A stretch of 64,000 nt of DNA from Mucilaginibacter pankratovii (GCF_014773265.1 NZ_JACWMY010000002.1:434001-498000); one strand, 5' to 3'. Positions 9,098-19,248 are shown, numbered from the stretch's first letter. The notes: generated by a model from the letters alone, not told the origin. Numbers and translations: made by a program.

Positions 9098-11467
9098 TTA
9101 TAATTTCACCACTACCGCACTTCCGTTATATACTACACTTTTATCAGTTTTAATAGCTTCCAACGGCCCAGATCCGTGCTTGCCATTAACCAAAACAACG
9201 TTGAATGTACGTTGCCTCAAAGCACCCGGGAAACTCCCTTTGGTACCGGAAATACTTAGTTTTCTCTGTTTGTCGTTCCAGGTTAATGAAAAGGTGGTAT
9301 ACATGCCTTTTTCATAATTGTAGTTGTCATTTTCGTCCTCATAAAAGGTAAACCGCCCATCGGCACCCGGGTAAATGCGCAACTCAATAACTTTATTTTT
9401 TACCTGTGTAGCGTATTCAACGTCAGGCCCCATTGGAACGATAGAGCCGGCGCGCACATACAATGGCATCATGTCTATTGGTGCATCCGCATCAATATAT
9501 TTACCTCCTGATAGCTTTTCGCCCGTCCAGAAATTATACCATAAATCAGACCCGGGTAAATAAACATTTCTTGTTGTTCCGCCTTTGGCTGTCACGGGGT
9601 TCACCAAAAATGCGGGGCCAAACATGTACTGGTCGGGTATTTTATAAACGTTGGCATCATTCCGGAAGTCAAATGCGAGCGAACGCATCATAGTATAATT
9701 TTCCAGGGTGGTTTTTGCTCCAAGAGAATATATATATGGAAGCAGGCGATAACGAAGTTTATCGAATTTCATAAGTATGGCGCGGGTATCTTCATCCCAG
9801 TTTTTCGAAAATATCGCCCGCTCACCCTTGCCGTGGATCCGCATAATGGGGCAAAAGGTACCAAACTGGAACCAACGGGTAAACAGCTCCCTGAATTCCG
9901 GTTTCGACCAATCCGGCGCGGTCCAGTTGTAATGGTATCCGCCGATATCCGACGTCCAGTAGGGTATACCGGATGTGCAGGCATTAATGCCCTGGGGTAC
10001 CTGTACTTTAAAAGATTCAAAAGAACAGGAGATATCGGATGACCAAAGTGTGCCGGCATTTCGCTGCTCGCCTGCAAAGGATTGCCTGAGTAAGAAAAAG
10101 GCCCTTTTATTCGGAATATCTCTGCGCCAGCCCTTATATAAGCCTGTAGAATGCTGTAATGCATAGGTATTAAAGTAATCGATCCCCTTCCCTGTCCAGA
10201 AATCGCTTTTGCGCCGCTCATCTAACAGTGCGCCGTTATCAGGTTCGCATTGGTCAACCCACCATGCATCCCAGTCGTATCTTTTAACCAGGCTGTCGCG
10301 TGCCATGTCCCAATATAATTCGCGCGCTTTGGGGTTATGGGCATCATAATAGGTATCGAAGGTGTGCGTAACAACATTGTCCCAGGTAATACTGGTTAAT
10401 CCACCCATTTTTTTCAAAGTGTCAAAGTTCCTTGTTCCTTTACCAAATACGGGCCAAATGGATATCATTGCATGGATGTTTGCCTTGTGTAATTCGTCAA
10501 CCATCTTTTTAGGATCGGGATAACGGGCCGGGTTCATTACGTGTACCCCTATCGGGAATGGATCCCAATAATACCAATCCTGCACAATGACATCTACAGG
10601 AATATGATTACTGCGGTATTTATCTTTAACAGAAAGCACTTCGTCCTGGCTCATATACCTATCCTGCGACTGGAACAACCCAAATGCCCATTTAGGAAAC
10701 ATGGGGGCCTTGCCGGTAGCCGTGCGATACGAATTGATGATCTGATCGAAACCGGGGCCGTAGAAAAAATAATAATCAACCTCCCTCCCACTTTCAGATA
10801 CATATTTGAATTTGGTATTGCCTTCTTCAGCGCCATAAAAGTTGGATGCCGAATAATTATCCCACATCAGGCCATAACCCCTGGTAGATAATAATACCGG
10901 TATTGCGCCCGTCAGGTACTTGATGGCCATATCCTGGTTTCGGCCTTTGTAGTTGATGGCACCCGTATCAACCGGGTGGCAGCCCAGGCCAAAAAGTGCC
11001 TCGTTTTTTGGCGAATTGAACCGGGTGCTTATATTCCAGGTGTTTATGCCCGCAATGGTAGCCGGTGTAATGCTTTTCTCATCCTCAGAAGTAATCTCTT
11101 TGCCGTTAAGGTCGGCATAGGTTATGGCATTGGTGGTTTTGTTAATTAGTACTTTTAACCTGGCAGTTGTGATAACAACCTGGTCTTTATTGTCCCGTAC
11201 ATCAAAAACGGTGTGCCCCCATTTTTTATTGACAATGAGTGAGGATTTGTTGCTGAAACTGTTAAACGTGGTGTATTTAACTTCAATGATATCATCCTTA
11301 CAAACGGCGATATACATTAAGCCTTTATCCAGCTTAAATAGCAATCCGTTTGCATCTTTTTTATACGATATAACAGATGCCTTTACAGATATGCTTATGA
11401 AAAGCAAAAACAAAGAGGTCATTAGCTTGAAGCGACCCTGCTTCAGCACTTGTGTTTTATTCAACAT
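9098..11467 (-). CDS. GH31 alpha-glycosidase, probable alpha-xylosidase
   Basis: The ATG at 11467 is preferred to an upstream start at 11548. It opens a signal peptide (about residues 1-30, hydrophobic TSLFLLFISIS, ending VKA), and the extra upstream residues do not look like protein. The product is then 789 residues, usual for the family. An N-terminal GH31 beta-sandwich is followed by the catalytic barrel, with FQSQDRYMS, the QDWYYWDP strand and the nucleophile D405 in WWVDQCEPD. HGKGERAIF lies near the acid/base region, and proximal and distal C-terminal beta domains complete it. The WxDxxEPD form of the nucleophile motif is typical of alpha-xylosidases, which remove xylose from the non-reducing end of xyloglucan oligosaccharides. 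Likely periplasmic. A candidate operator lies 172 bases upstream (11639-11651). Alpha-glucosidase activity is the main alternative. Confidence 0.88.
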   Translation of the reverse strand: MLNKTQVLKQGRFKLMTSLFLLFISISVKASVISYKKDANGLLFKLDKGLMYIAVCKDDIIEVKYTTFNSFSNKSSLIVNKKWGHTVFDVRDNKDQVVITTARLKVLINKTTNAITYADLNGKEITSEDEKSITPATIAGINTWNISTRFNSPKNEALFGLGCHPVDTGAINYKGRNQDMAIKYLTGAIPVLLSTRGYGLMWDNYSASNFYGAEEGNTKFKYVSESGREVDYYFFYGPGFDQIINSYRTATGKAPMFPKWAFGLFQSQDRYMSQDEVLSVKDKYRSNHIPVDVIVQDWYYWDPFPIGVHVMNPARYPDPKKMVDELHKANIHAMISIWPVFGKGTRNFDTLKKMGGLTSITWDNVVTHTFDTYYDAHNPKARELYWDMARDSLVKRYDWDAWWVDQCEPDNGALLDERRKSDFWTGKGIDYFNTYALQHSTGLYKGWRRDIPNKRAFFLLRQSFAGEQRNAGTLWSSDISCSFESFKVQVPQGINACTSGIPYWTSDIGGYHYNWTAPDWSKPEFRELFTRWFQFGTFCPIMRIHGKGERAIFSKNWDEDTRAILMKFDKLRYRLLPYIYSLGAKTTLENYTMMRSLAFDFRNDANVYKIPDQYMFGPAFLVNPVTAKGGTTRNVYLPGSDLWYNFWTGEKLSGGKYIDADAPIDMMPLYVRAGSIVPMGPDVEYATQVKNKVIELRIYPGADGRFTFYEDENDNYNYEKGMYTTFSLTWNDKQRKLSISGTKGSFPGALRQRTFNVVLVNGKHGSGPLEAIKTDKSVVYNGSAVVVKL

Positions 11468-11849
11468 GAATATAGGTTTATCTAATTGGTAATAAATTAC
11501 ATTTTGTTCCCGGCTATAAAATGATAGCTGATAAAGCCGTCCCTGCATAAATGCCGGTACTTTCGCTTCCTATCCGAAGACAAAGAAACTACTATCTCTT
11601 TTTTTAAAATGCTATCAGGTTTATTGATCGGGCTGGCCAAAAATATAGACCGGAAAAGTGGATGAAGGGGTACAAAAGTGAATAAATAGGGCACGAAATG
11701 TTCAAATTGACGAAATTTCCCGTGCCCTGGGTAAAGGGGTGAACCTGGCTTGGACATTTTTAATCTCATGGGCAAACGCACAGATAAACTTATACATATA
11801 TGGTATATTTGCCTTTCAATTACTTAGTTAAGATCCCTTTAAAGAGTAT
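11468..11849. other. Divergent intergenic region, GH31 and Crp-like regulator
   Basis: About 380 bases that must hold the promoters of the minus-strand GH31 gene and the plus-strand Crp-like gene. It includes the motif at 11639-11651. A 94-codon minus-strand frame here (11497-11781) has no recognisable content and I do not treat it as a gene. Confidence 0.5.
11639..11651 (-). promoter_or_regulatory. Candidate HTCS operator upstream of GH31
   Basis: AAAAATATAGACC on the plus strand is identical over 13 bases to the element in both conserved susC upstream blocks (2306-2318 and 19484-19496). It has the same orientation relative to its downstream gene and lies 172 bases before the GH31 start. 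The rest of the susC block is not conserved at equal spacing here, so this may be a minimal copy. Confidence 0.4.
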
Positions 11850-12410
11850 ATGGAATTGACCCGGTATATAAACACTAAAATAAAGCTTAGTGCAGAGGAA
11901 CGCAGCGTAATTGACGCCGCCTTCAAACGGGAATTTTATTCCAAAGGGACTATATTGGCAGAACCCAGCAACCGTTCTCAAAAAGTTCATTTTATTGAAA
12001 AAGGAATGATCCGGACATTTTATAACAAAGACGGGAAAGATATCACTCATTTCTTCTTTGACGAAAATGCCTTTACCATGTCGTTAGAGAGTAACTATTT
12101 TAATAAAACAGACCCTTATGGCAGGGAGGTCCTTGAAGACACTACATTAAGGACTATACACTTTAAGGAATTTAATGATTTATTTAACAATATCGACGTA
12201 TTCAAAGGATTCTTTTTTATGGTATCGATAGAGACTTTAAAACGATTTTCGGACAAACTTTTTTCGTTGCAATTTCAAACTGCGGAGCAACGCTATAAGT
12301 CGATGACAGATAATTATTCAAATATTTTATTGCGGGTCCCCCTTGGGCATATTGCTTCCTATTTAGGGATTACGCAACAAACCCTGAGTGTTATAAGGGC
12401 TCAGAAATGA
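11850..12410 (+). CDS. Crp/Fnr-family transcriptional regulator
   Basis: A 186-residue cytoplasmic protein. Residues about 1-125 form a cyclic-nucleotide-binding-like beta-roll (GTILAEPSNRSQKVHFIEKGMI, then HFFFDE). A long helix follows, and the C-terminal part contains PLGHIASYLGITQQTLS, a short helix-turn-helix of the type in small Bacteroidota Crp-like proteins. The usual phosphate-binding RxS of a cAMP site is not evident, so a nucleotide ligand is doubtful. It is divergent from the GH31 gene and convergent with the carboxylesterase gene. Its target cannot be deduced; these single-gene regulators often respond to redox or general stress and may have nothing to do with the polysaccharide locus. 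Confidence 0.8.
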   Translation: MELTRYINTKIKLSAEERSVIDAAFKREFYSKGTILAEPSNRSQKVHFIEKGMIRTFYNKDGKDITHFFFDENAFTMSLESNYFNKTDPYGREVLEDTTLRTIHFKEFNDLFNNIDVFKGFFFMVSIETLKRFSDKLFSLQFQTAEQRYKSMTDNYSNILLRVPLGHIASYLGITQQTLSVIRAQK

Positions 12411-12495
12411 TTTTTTTATTAAACAGCACCCGTTAAAGTTTAAAATAGCGGATACATTACATAAAGCCATTTACATTAGTTTATAATACAGATTT

Positions 12496-14040
12496 TTATT
12501 TAAGCCCGGTTTCGCCATCAGGCGAACGCCTCCATTTGAAATAACCATCCAACACCTTTAACGCTGCGGCACCCGGTACGGGGCCGGTATGTGCGGTTTG
12601 TGAGAAGTACATTACAATAGGGTGAGAATCGTCAAAAGCGGGCCATTTAGGCTCTCCGGCACCGTTTGGGTCGCCATACTTCGCAAAATTTGTCCAATAC
12701 GTACCCATCGTATCTGAAATATACAAGTCTGTTTTAGTGGTTTGCGGGCTTGAAGCATTAAGTGTCCCAAATACATAAGCTACTTCCTGCCCATGGGCCG
12801 ATCCATATCCTGCAAGGGGCGAACCCTCCGGATAATCAGGGTGCTGATCAAAATAATAATAAAAAACCTTCGATTTACCCTTTGACTGTAACCTTGCCCA
12901 ACTCCAGGTATGCCAACCAAACGCGGCATCCCGCATTAGGTCGCGGGCGGTTTTTGCAACATTAACTGCGCCGGCAGGATAAACTTTAATAAGTTCATCA
13001 GCAAATTTGCCATATCGGTCTTTTACCGCGGCAACATAATCTTCCGGAGTTTTTGGAGGTGAGAAACTGGCACCCTCATCGGAATTATAACCTACCAGGA
13101 CAGGGGTTTCGTTATATTTACCTTCCTCGTAGCGCTTATATTGGTCGCCCGATATAACCCAGCCGTCTATAATAGGCCATGCTAATCCGCGTATCGCTGG
13201 TAGCTTATCTGCATCAACCTTTCGCAAATCAGCAATCGAAGTAAAGCCGGCGTCTTTAACATACGCTGCACCTGCGGCTTCCGCATAAGGCAAGCTTTTC
13301 ATATTTTCGCCCGGAAATGTTGTAGTACGCGTAGGCCCAAATGAACCGCCGCTTTGAGAGATTGCACCATGGAAAAGGCCTTTTGCCAAAGGGCTTGCGC
13401 ATAACATACTTACCGCTATACCACCTGCCGATTCACCAAAAATTGTAACTTTATCAGGATCACCGCCAAAAGCGGCGATGTTCTCCCTGATCCATTTAAG
13501 GGCCGCGATCATGTCCAGCAGACCATAGTTTCCCGAAACATGATTAGGGTTCTCGGCGCTAAGTTCAGGGTGCGCTAAAAATCCAAGTTGTCCTACCCTG
13601 TAGGCGATGCTTACCAACACCACACCTTTTTTTGCCAGCTTCATTCCGTTATAAGATGGTTCAGCCGTTCCCCCAAAGTTAAAAGCACCGCCATATATCC
13701 ACACCAGCACCGGTATTTTGTCCGCCGGCGACCTTGCGGGTGTCCAAACGTTCAGATACAGGCAATCTTCGCTTTTTCCAGAAACGGGGTTGCCACCCTG
13801 CATAGGTTCGGGAGCAAATTTATCAGCCTGCCGAACATCATCCCATTTTGCAGCGGGTCGCGGAGCGCGCCAGCGCAGTTCTCCTACCGGGGGTATTGCA
13901 AAAGGAATGCCTTTATAAATGGTCAGGCCATTTTCAGTAGTCCCCTGTAACAACCCTTCTTTCACCCTAACAGGAGAAGGTTGAGCTTGCATAAATGGAG
14001 CAGTAAGCAATAAAGCAAGCAATAAGATTAGATGTCTCAT
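12496..14040 (-). CDS. Type-B carboxylesterase (alpha/beta hydrolase), exported
   Basis: A 514-residue member of the COesterase family. It has a signal peptide (about residues 1-20, ending MQAQ) and the classic features of the family: KGIPFAIPPVGELRWRAP, EDCLYLNVW, the oxyanion loop WIYGGAF and the nucleophile elbow FGESAGG with S204. The acidic member is E322 in NSDEGASF and the histidine is H416 in GSAHGQEV. The triad is complete. These enzymes hydrolyse simple carboxylic esters. In this setting removal of ester decorations from plant polysaccharide is plausible, but this family is broad and the substrate is not established. It is transcribed alone, downstream of a susC-susD pair but separated from it by a terminator. 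Confidence 0.9.
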   Translation of the reverse strand: MRHLILLLALLLTAPFMQAQPSPVRVKEGLLQGTTENGLTIYKGIPFAIPPVGELRWRAPRPAAKWDDVRQADKFAPEPMQGGNPVSGKSEDCLYLNVWTPARSPADKIPVLVWIYGGAFNFGGTAEPSYNGMKLAKKGVVLVSIAYRVGQLGFLAHPELSAENPNHVSGNYGLLDMIAALKWIRENIAAFGGDPDKVTIFGESAGGIAVSMLCASPLAKGLFHGAISQSGGSFGPTRTTTFPGENMKSLPYAEAAGAAYVKDAGFTSIADLRKVDADKLPAIRGLAWPIIDGWVISGDQYKRYEEGKYNETPVLVGYNSDEGASFSPPKTPEDYVAAVKDRYGKFADELIKVYPAGAVNVAKTARDLMRDAAFGWHTWSWARLQSKGKSKVFYYYFDQHPDYPEGSPLAGYGSAHGQEVAYVFGTLNASSPQTTKTDLYISDTMGTYWTNFAKYGDPNGAGEPKWPAFDDSHPIVMYFSQTAHTGPVPGAAALKVLDGYFKWRRSPDGETGLK

Positions 14041-14239
14041 AAATATTATCGGTATTGGCTTACCAAAGCTACGTTAAATGATTGATTTTGAAATCCCTAA
14101 TTATGATAACCAGCCTTTTTGGGATCGTTAATGGGCATTGCTTTATCAGTACTTCCATATAGGCCACGAGGTTGTTTGGCCGTTTTCTTAAGCGGATGAC
14201 CTGAAAACAAGTTTTTGAATAGGTATATAATAAGTTTTA

Positions 14240-14278
14240 AATAAAAAGGGCCTGCGACACTACTGCCACAGGCCCTTT
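14240..14278 (-). terminator. Intrinsic terminator after the susC-susD pair
   Basis: Perfect 10-base arms AAAGGGCCTG (14245-14254) and CAGGCCCTTT (14269-14278), 14-base loop. On the minus strand the hairpin runs into TTTTTATTT. It lies about 20 bases after the susD stop and ends the operon at 14299-19055. Confidence 0.9.
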
Positions 14279-14298
14279 ATAAATTACATTATTGTATA

Positions 14299-15915
14299 TT
14301 AATTCCAGTCTCCCGAAATATCGGCAGCAACTGCAGAATTAGCATTCTTTTCCGCTAAAGGTATTGGAAACAGTAAGTTTTTGTCCTGAAAGGGCTGTGT
14401 ACCATCCTCAATTTGCCTTTCAGAATTTATTGTTTGCTTTGCAATACCCCAACGTATTAAGTCAAAATAACGGCTTTGTTCGCCGGTTAGCTCTAACTGC
14501 CTTTCACGCATTAAGATGCTCATTGCATTTGCCTGGCTACCCAACGAGGGATAAAGCAGAGCGTTAACACTTGGCCTGCTGCGCACCTTGTTAATTAAGG
14601 CCAATGGCTCGGCACCGGTATTACCCTGCTGTATATAACTTTCTGCCAGCATAAGCAATACATCGGCATAGCGTATTACCTGGCCGTTTATACCGCTTTG
14701 CGGCCCGCCAAAAGACGATTGTTTGTTATAATATTCATATTTAAGCCATGCGTACCCTTTTGAAGCATAGGGATAAGCTATAGGCGGCACTCCGGGGGTA
14801 CATTGCTGGCAATACTGTGTTTGCCCGCCACTTGCAGCATCGCCATAAAAGGTGAAGGCTGCGCGGGGATCTACGTAATTCACAGCAGGGGTAACTGGGT
14901 TAGGATAGGTAAAAGCCTTAACAGCGGTTGTAGTTACAAGTACGTTATTCCAATCATTCCAGCCGTATTCCTGCGCACGGTCGGAGTGTGTTGCTTTGCC
15001 TCCCCAGGTTTCCTGGCCTCCGAAAACGTAATATTGGTTACCTACGCCCCAGTCTGTCCATTTCTGGTTCATCACCTGGAAAATGGTTTCAGGATTTAGA
15101 GCCGGATTATTCTGGTTGGGATCATCAAAAAGATCATTATAAACCGGCGCAAGCGAATAACTAAAAGGCGCCTGGGTTAACTTAGTAAGTTCGGTTTGTG
15201 CCAATGCCCATTTTTTCTCATATAAATAAGATTTACCCAAAAGTGCCACCGCAGCACCTTGTGTAGCACGTCCGTAGCTTTCAGAAGCAGAATAGGAAAC
15301 CGGAAGGCCAGCTTCAGCATCTTTCAAATCCTTTTCAATAAATGCCCATACATCGGCAACAGGCGATCTGCCAAGGTTAATATCTGCAGGCGTTGGCAAG
15401 GTTATATACTTGGTACGGAGTGGTACCCGGCCATACAAATTAACTAATTGAAAATAAGCATAGGCCCGCAGGAATTTGGTCTCGGCAATATATTGCGTTT
15501 GATGCGTTGCCTCTATAGGTTTATTCGGATCCGGCTTCCATACCTGCGCACGATCAATAACCACATTGGCGCGCGCTATTATCTGATATAATGCCGACCA
15601 TATTTGCCCCATTTGATTCTGATCCGGACCGTAGTTATACTGGGCCAATTGCAGAAGATCACCTACCAGGGGCTGATTATTTTTGGCATCATAGCCAAGC
15701 AAATCAAAAGTAAAATACCACTCGCGTGCCCACATACCGTTGTGCAGCAAACCCGCGTAAGTGGCCACAACGGCCTCGTTTAAAGCAGCATCGCTGGTGA
15801 AATACGTGTCAGAAGTGTACGCACTTTTATTAATTAAACTCAAATCTTTTTTACACCCTATTGAGAGAGCCAACAACGCTCCCGTCATAAAGAATTTTAT
15901 ATATTTTTTCATCAT
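14299..15915 (-). CDS. SusD/RagB-family outer-membrane glycan-binding lipoprotein
   Basis: A 538-residue lipoprotein with a signal peptide ending in the lipobox cysteine C21 (LSIGC). Family features include FTSDAALNEAVVATYAGL near the N-terminus, TKFLRAYAYFQLVNLYG and GKSYLYEKKWALA in the TPR-like helices. The C-terminal part has VIRYADVLLMLAESYIQQGN, RERQLELTGEQSRYFDLIRW and a closing LFPIP stretch. SusD proteins sit on the outside of the outer membrane, bind oligosaccharide and cap the SusC channel. The gene starts 20 bases after the susC stop, so the two are co-transcribed. Two consecutive ATG codons (15915 and 15912) could both serve as start. The glycan is unknown. Confidence 0.95.
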   Translation of the reverse strand: MMKKYIKFFMTGALLALSIGCKKDLSLINKSAYTSDTYFTSDAALNEAVVATYAGLLHNGMWAREWYFTFDLLGYDAKNNQPLVGDLLQLAQYNYGPDQNQMGQIWSALYQIIARANVVIDRAQVWKPDPNKPIEATHQTQYIAETKFLRAYAYFQLVNLYGRVPLRTKYITLPTPADINLGRSPVADVWAFIEKDLKDAEAGLPVSYSASESYGRATQGAAVALLGKSYLYEKKWALAQTELTKLTQAPFSYSLAPVYNDLFDDPNQNNPALNPETIFQVMNQKWTDWGVGNQYYVFGGQETWGGKATHSDRAQEYGWNDWNNVLVTTTAVKAFTYPNPVTPAVNYVDPRAAFTFYGDAASGGQTQYCQQCTPGVPPIAYPYASKGYAWLKYEYYNKQSSFGGPQSGINGQVIRYADVLLMLAESYIQQGNTGAEPLALINKVRSRPSVNALLYPSLGSQANAMSILMRERQLELTGEQSRYFDLIRWGIAKQTINSERQIEDGTQPFQDKNLLFPIPLAEKNANSAVAADISGDWN

Positions 15916-15935
15916 TGTATTTTTAAAAATGTTAC

Positions 15936-18900
15936 TTAAAATCCTGCTTGTATGCCGAATAAAATTGTGCGCGGCTGCGGAACCTGGCCATTATCAATAT
16001 TGCGGTTAAAAATAAGGTCGCCCCCATCCGAGCCTATTTCGGGGTCATACCCTTTATAGCCGGTTATGGTAAATAAATTTTCCGCGGCAACGTACATACG
16101 CAGTCTGCTTAAAACATTACCAGAAAACGATCGTAAAGCCGCTTTTGTAAAAGTATACCCCAGGGTAATGTTACGGGCGCGTAGATAGGCTCCGTTGTCT
16201 ACAAAGAAATCTGATGACCTCAAATTACCAGATCCGTTGCCATTCTGCCCGGCCCGTGGAAGGATAGCAATATCGCCCGGCTTTTGCCACCTGTTTAGTA
16301 TGGCAGTTGAGGCGTTATGCCCCGTTGGCGCAAACTCCAAAGTGGCTCTCAGCGCATTTGCAATTTGCACACCCTGCACTCCCGATAGTACTACATTCAG
16401 GTCGAAATTGTGGTAAGTAGCCCCCAGGTTAAAGCCATACATAAACTTTGGAATTGGGCTTCCCAAAAACTGCTGGTCTTTGTCGTTAACGACCCCGTCA
16501 CCGTTCAGGTCCTTAAAAATAAAGTCGCCGGGGAGTAAGCCGTCCTGGTATTTTGCATTGCCGCTTTTAGCCAATGCTGCTGCATTTAATGCATCAATTT
16601 CGGCCTGGTCCTTGGCCACGTGATCAACCCTATAACCATAATATGCGCCGATAGGGGTGCCCGGCTGGGTTAAAGTATTTGCCACACTGGCCCCCCGCAA
16701 TATTGGCGTTGGCGATTGAGTGCCTAACGATATTGTTTTATTACTGTTAAAAGCACCGTTAACACTTACGTTATAGCTAAAGTCATTTTTAACCTCAGAA
16801 CGGTAGCCTAACTGAAATTCAAAACCTTTATTTTGGGCATCTGCCGCGTTAACGGTCTGGCTGCTACCGCCTGTATTTATTCCTATACCTAAACTTGGGG
16901 GCACAGGTATATCAACCAATAACCCGCTGCTTTTTCTATTGTAGTAATCGGCGCTAAACGTTATTCTGTTGTTAAGAAATGCCAGGTCAATTCCGGCATC
17001 GGTTTGGTCTGTTGTTTCCCAGTGCAATAATCCGTTTCCGATAGTAATTAGTGTTGTGCCGCTAATAAATTGCTCATTACGCCCGAAGGAATACACCAGG
17101 TTTCCCGCAGTCGATCCATTAAAGGTATAAACATCACTCGCAGTAAGAGAGATCCGGTTATTACCTGTACGCCCCCATCCCACGCGAAGTTTACCATCGC
17201 TGATGAATGGCAGGGCTGATTTTATAAAATCTTCCTGACTGAAACGCCATGCTAAGCCCACGCCGGGAAAATTACCGTAACGGTTTGCCTTGGGAAAGTT
17301 GGAGGACCCATCGCGCCTTAAACTGGCTGAAAGAATATACTTATCGTCATAAGAATAGATCAAACGTCCGAAATAAGATTGTTCTATGCCAGCTCCATTG
17401 GCATAACCTGAAAAACTGGCGGCGGTAATTTTTGTGGCTACCGATATGTCCCTTACTTCATCCGTTAGCATACCAGTACCTGTTAAACCAACAGATTTAC
17501 TGCTGCCCGCACCTTTGTAACTTGTACCTGCTGTTAACGAAACATTGTTTTTACCAAAGTTATGATTATAGGAAAAATAATTTTCAAGGGTGTAACTGGA
17601 GTTGTTGTTAAAACTACGGCCTGCTTGCCGGTCGAAAGCCAGTTTATTGGCAGTTACATAGGGTATACTATAAGAATCACTCACACTGCTGCCATATTGT
17701 GCTGATGCTTGTGACCTGAAGGTTAAACCATCGATAATTTTCACTTCGCCAAATACTTGTGGAAACAATACCAATTCATGGCCGCTTTGGGTTTTTATGC
17801 CTAAGTCTGATAACGGGTTTACCGCATTGCTGTCATCATCAACGTTGGTAAGGATGGAGTAACCGCCCGGAATTGAAGCATCATAGATGGGTTGATAAGG
17901 TGCGTATGTAAGCGCGTTACCTATGCCTGCTACCTGGCCCGCCGTTTTGGAGTACCTCAAATTTAAGGTTTGCCCGAAACGAAAACGGCCTAATTTTTCT
18001 TCTAACGTAAACCGGTTAGTAAACCTTTTTAATTGATAATCCTTAATCGTAGCTTGCTGCGTTACATATCCTGCCGAAAAATTATAGATAACCTTATCAC
18101 TTCCGCCGCTTATACTTACATTATTTTGCGTTGATAATGCGGTTTTAAAAATTTCCTTTTGCCAATCGGTCCTGTCAACCAAAACATAAGGTGTGTTAAG
18201 CTTTGCAGGCGTTTGGTTGTTGTTGGTAACGTCAATATCTTTTAGGAGCTTCACATAATCAGCAGCTTTCAGCAGGTCGAACATTTTAGGTATGGTTGCA
18301 AAACCTACCTGCGAAGTGAACGATACTTGGGTGGCGCCAGATTTACCTTTTTTTGTTGTAATGATCACAACACCGTTAGCACCGGAAACGCCATATATTG
18401 CCGTGGAAGCTGCGTCTTTTAATATGGTAATATTCTCAATATCCTGTGGGCTAATTTGATTGAACAACCCTTCATTACCCTGTATGCCATCAACCACGTA
18501 CAGCGGGCTAACATCAGTAAAAGAACCGACGCCACGTACAATAATTTTCGCAGTTGAACCCGGCACACCATTCGTGGGCACTACCTGAACGCCGGGGGCT
18601 TTTCCTATGAGTAGTTGTGCAGGGCTTAGCGATGTATTAGCACCGGCATCCTTAGCAGACACCACATCAACAGCACCTACCAGTTCCTTTTTGCGCGCGG
18701 TACCATATCCTATTACTACTACTTCGTTAAGGTTATTCGTGTTTTTAGTTAAGGCTACGTCAATTGTGCCCGATGCCGGAACTACGATCTCTTTTGAATC
18801 GTAACCAATAAATGAGAAAACCAACGTGCTTCCCTGACCAGCATTGATGGAATAAACCCCATCAATATTGGTGCTTACGGCCTCGATCGTGCCCTTAATT

Positions 18901-19055
18901 TTAACAGTTACGCCAGGCAGTGGACCTCCATCGCCCTTGTCTGAAACTTTGCCGGTAATTTTCCCCGTTTGGGAAAAGCCCGGCAGACTTATCATCATAG
19001 TTGATAAGGTCATCCCGATAAAAATCAGGAATTTTGTGAGTAGTGTTCTTTTCAT
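15936..19055 (-). CDS. SusC/RagA-family TonB-linked outer-membrane protein
   Basis: A full-length 1,039-residue transporter. It has a signal peptide (about residues 1-29, ending PGFSQ), a carboxypeptidase-regulatory-like domain (about 31-105), NEVVVIGYG, the plug domain (LIGKAPGVQV, IVRGVGSFTD, LYVVDG, ILKDAASTAIYG, VVIITTKKGK) and a large beta-barrel ending in GIQAGF with a terminal phenylalanine. With its SusD partner immediately downstream it imports oligosaccharides using TonB energy. The long upstream region (19056-19875) carries a promoter block paralogous to that of the susC at the left window edge and two palindromes, so it is probably under HTCS control. Substrate not identifiable from sequence. 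Confidence 0.96.
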   Translation of the reverse strand: MKRTLLTKFLIFIGMTLSTMMISLPGFSQTGKITGKVSDKGDGGPLPGVTVKIKGTIEAVSTNIDGVYSINAGQGSTLVFSFIGYDSKEIVVPASGTIDVALTKNTNNLNEVVVIGYGTARKKELVGAVDVVSAKDAGANTSLSPAQLLIGKAPGVQVVPTNGVPGSTAKIIVRGVGSFTDVSPLYVVDGIQGNEGLFNQISPQDIENITILKDAASTAIYGVSGANGVVIITTKKGKSGATQVSFTSQVGFATIPKMFDLLKAADYVKLLKDIDVTNNNQTPAKLNTPYVLVDRTDWQKEIFKTALSTQNNVSISGGSDKVIYNFSAGYVTQQATIKDYQLKRFTNRFTLEEKLGRFRFGQTLNLRYSKTAGQVAGIGNALTYAPYQPIYDASIPGGYSILTNVDDDSNAVNPLSDLGIKTQSGHELVLFPQVFGEVKIIDGLTFRSQASAQYGSSVSDSYSIPYVTANKLAFDRQAGRSFNNNSSYTLENYFSYNHNFGKNNVSLTAGTSYKGAGSSKSVGLTGTGMLTDEVRDISVATKITAASFSGYANGAGIEQSYFGRLIYSYDDKYILSASLRRDGSSNFPKANRYGNFPGVGLAWRFSQEDFIKSALPFISDGKLRVGWGRTGNNRISLTASDVYTFNGSTAGNLVYSFGRNEQFISGTTLITIGNGLLHWETTDQTDAGIDLAFLNNRITFSADYYNRKSSGLLVDIPVPPSLGIGINTGGSSQTVNAADAQNKGFEFQLGYRSEVKNDFSYNVSVNGAFNSNKTISLGTQSPTPILRGASVANTLTQPGTPIGAYYGYRVDHVAKDQAEIDALNAAALAKSGNAKYQDGLLPGDFIFKDLNGDGVVNDKDQQFLGSPIPKFMYGFNLGATYHNFDLNVVLSGVQGVQIANALRATLEFAPTGHNASTAILNRWQKPGDIAILPRAGQNGNGSGNLRSSDFFVDNGAYLRARNITLGYTFTKAALRSFSGNVLSRLRMYVAAENLFTITGYKGYDPEIGSDGGDLIFNRNIDNGQVPQPRTILFGIQAGF

Positions 19056-19229
19056 GAATTTAAAATTTAAGTGAAATAATTGCAGATTATTATTGAATTA
19101 AGGATAGGTTAGTTGGCGGCGAAAGGTCCTGATGCATAAGTAGTTATATTTGTAGCTGAGTTCTTCCTGGTATTGTTTATATCCTGTACCCCTCGTACCT
19201 TTTGATGAGGGATACAAAAACATTGATTA

Positions 19230-19248
19230 TAAGCCTGCAATCGATTGC
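19230..19248 (-). promoter_or_regulatory. CAATCGATTG operator-like palindrome, copy 1
   Basis: GCAATCGATTGC is a 12-base perfect palindrome at 19238-19249, about 185 bases before the susC start. On the minus strand CAATCGATTGCAGGCTTAT (19248-19230) matches the plus-strand site at 28553-28571 in 18 of 19 positions. The central AATCGATT fits the half-site pattern of LacI-family operators, but no LacI-type gene is in the window. Confidence 0.4.

Noticed and set aside
9769..10221. 150-codon frame on the minus strand inside GH31
   Set aside because: It is an alternative frame over the GH31 catalytic barrel; the GH31 frame is intact with all motifs.
11497..11781. 94-codon minus-strand open frame ahead of GH31
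   Set aside because: It overlaps the presumed GH31 promoter and motif, and its protein has no family-like features.
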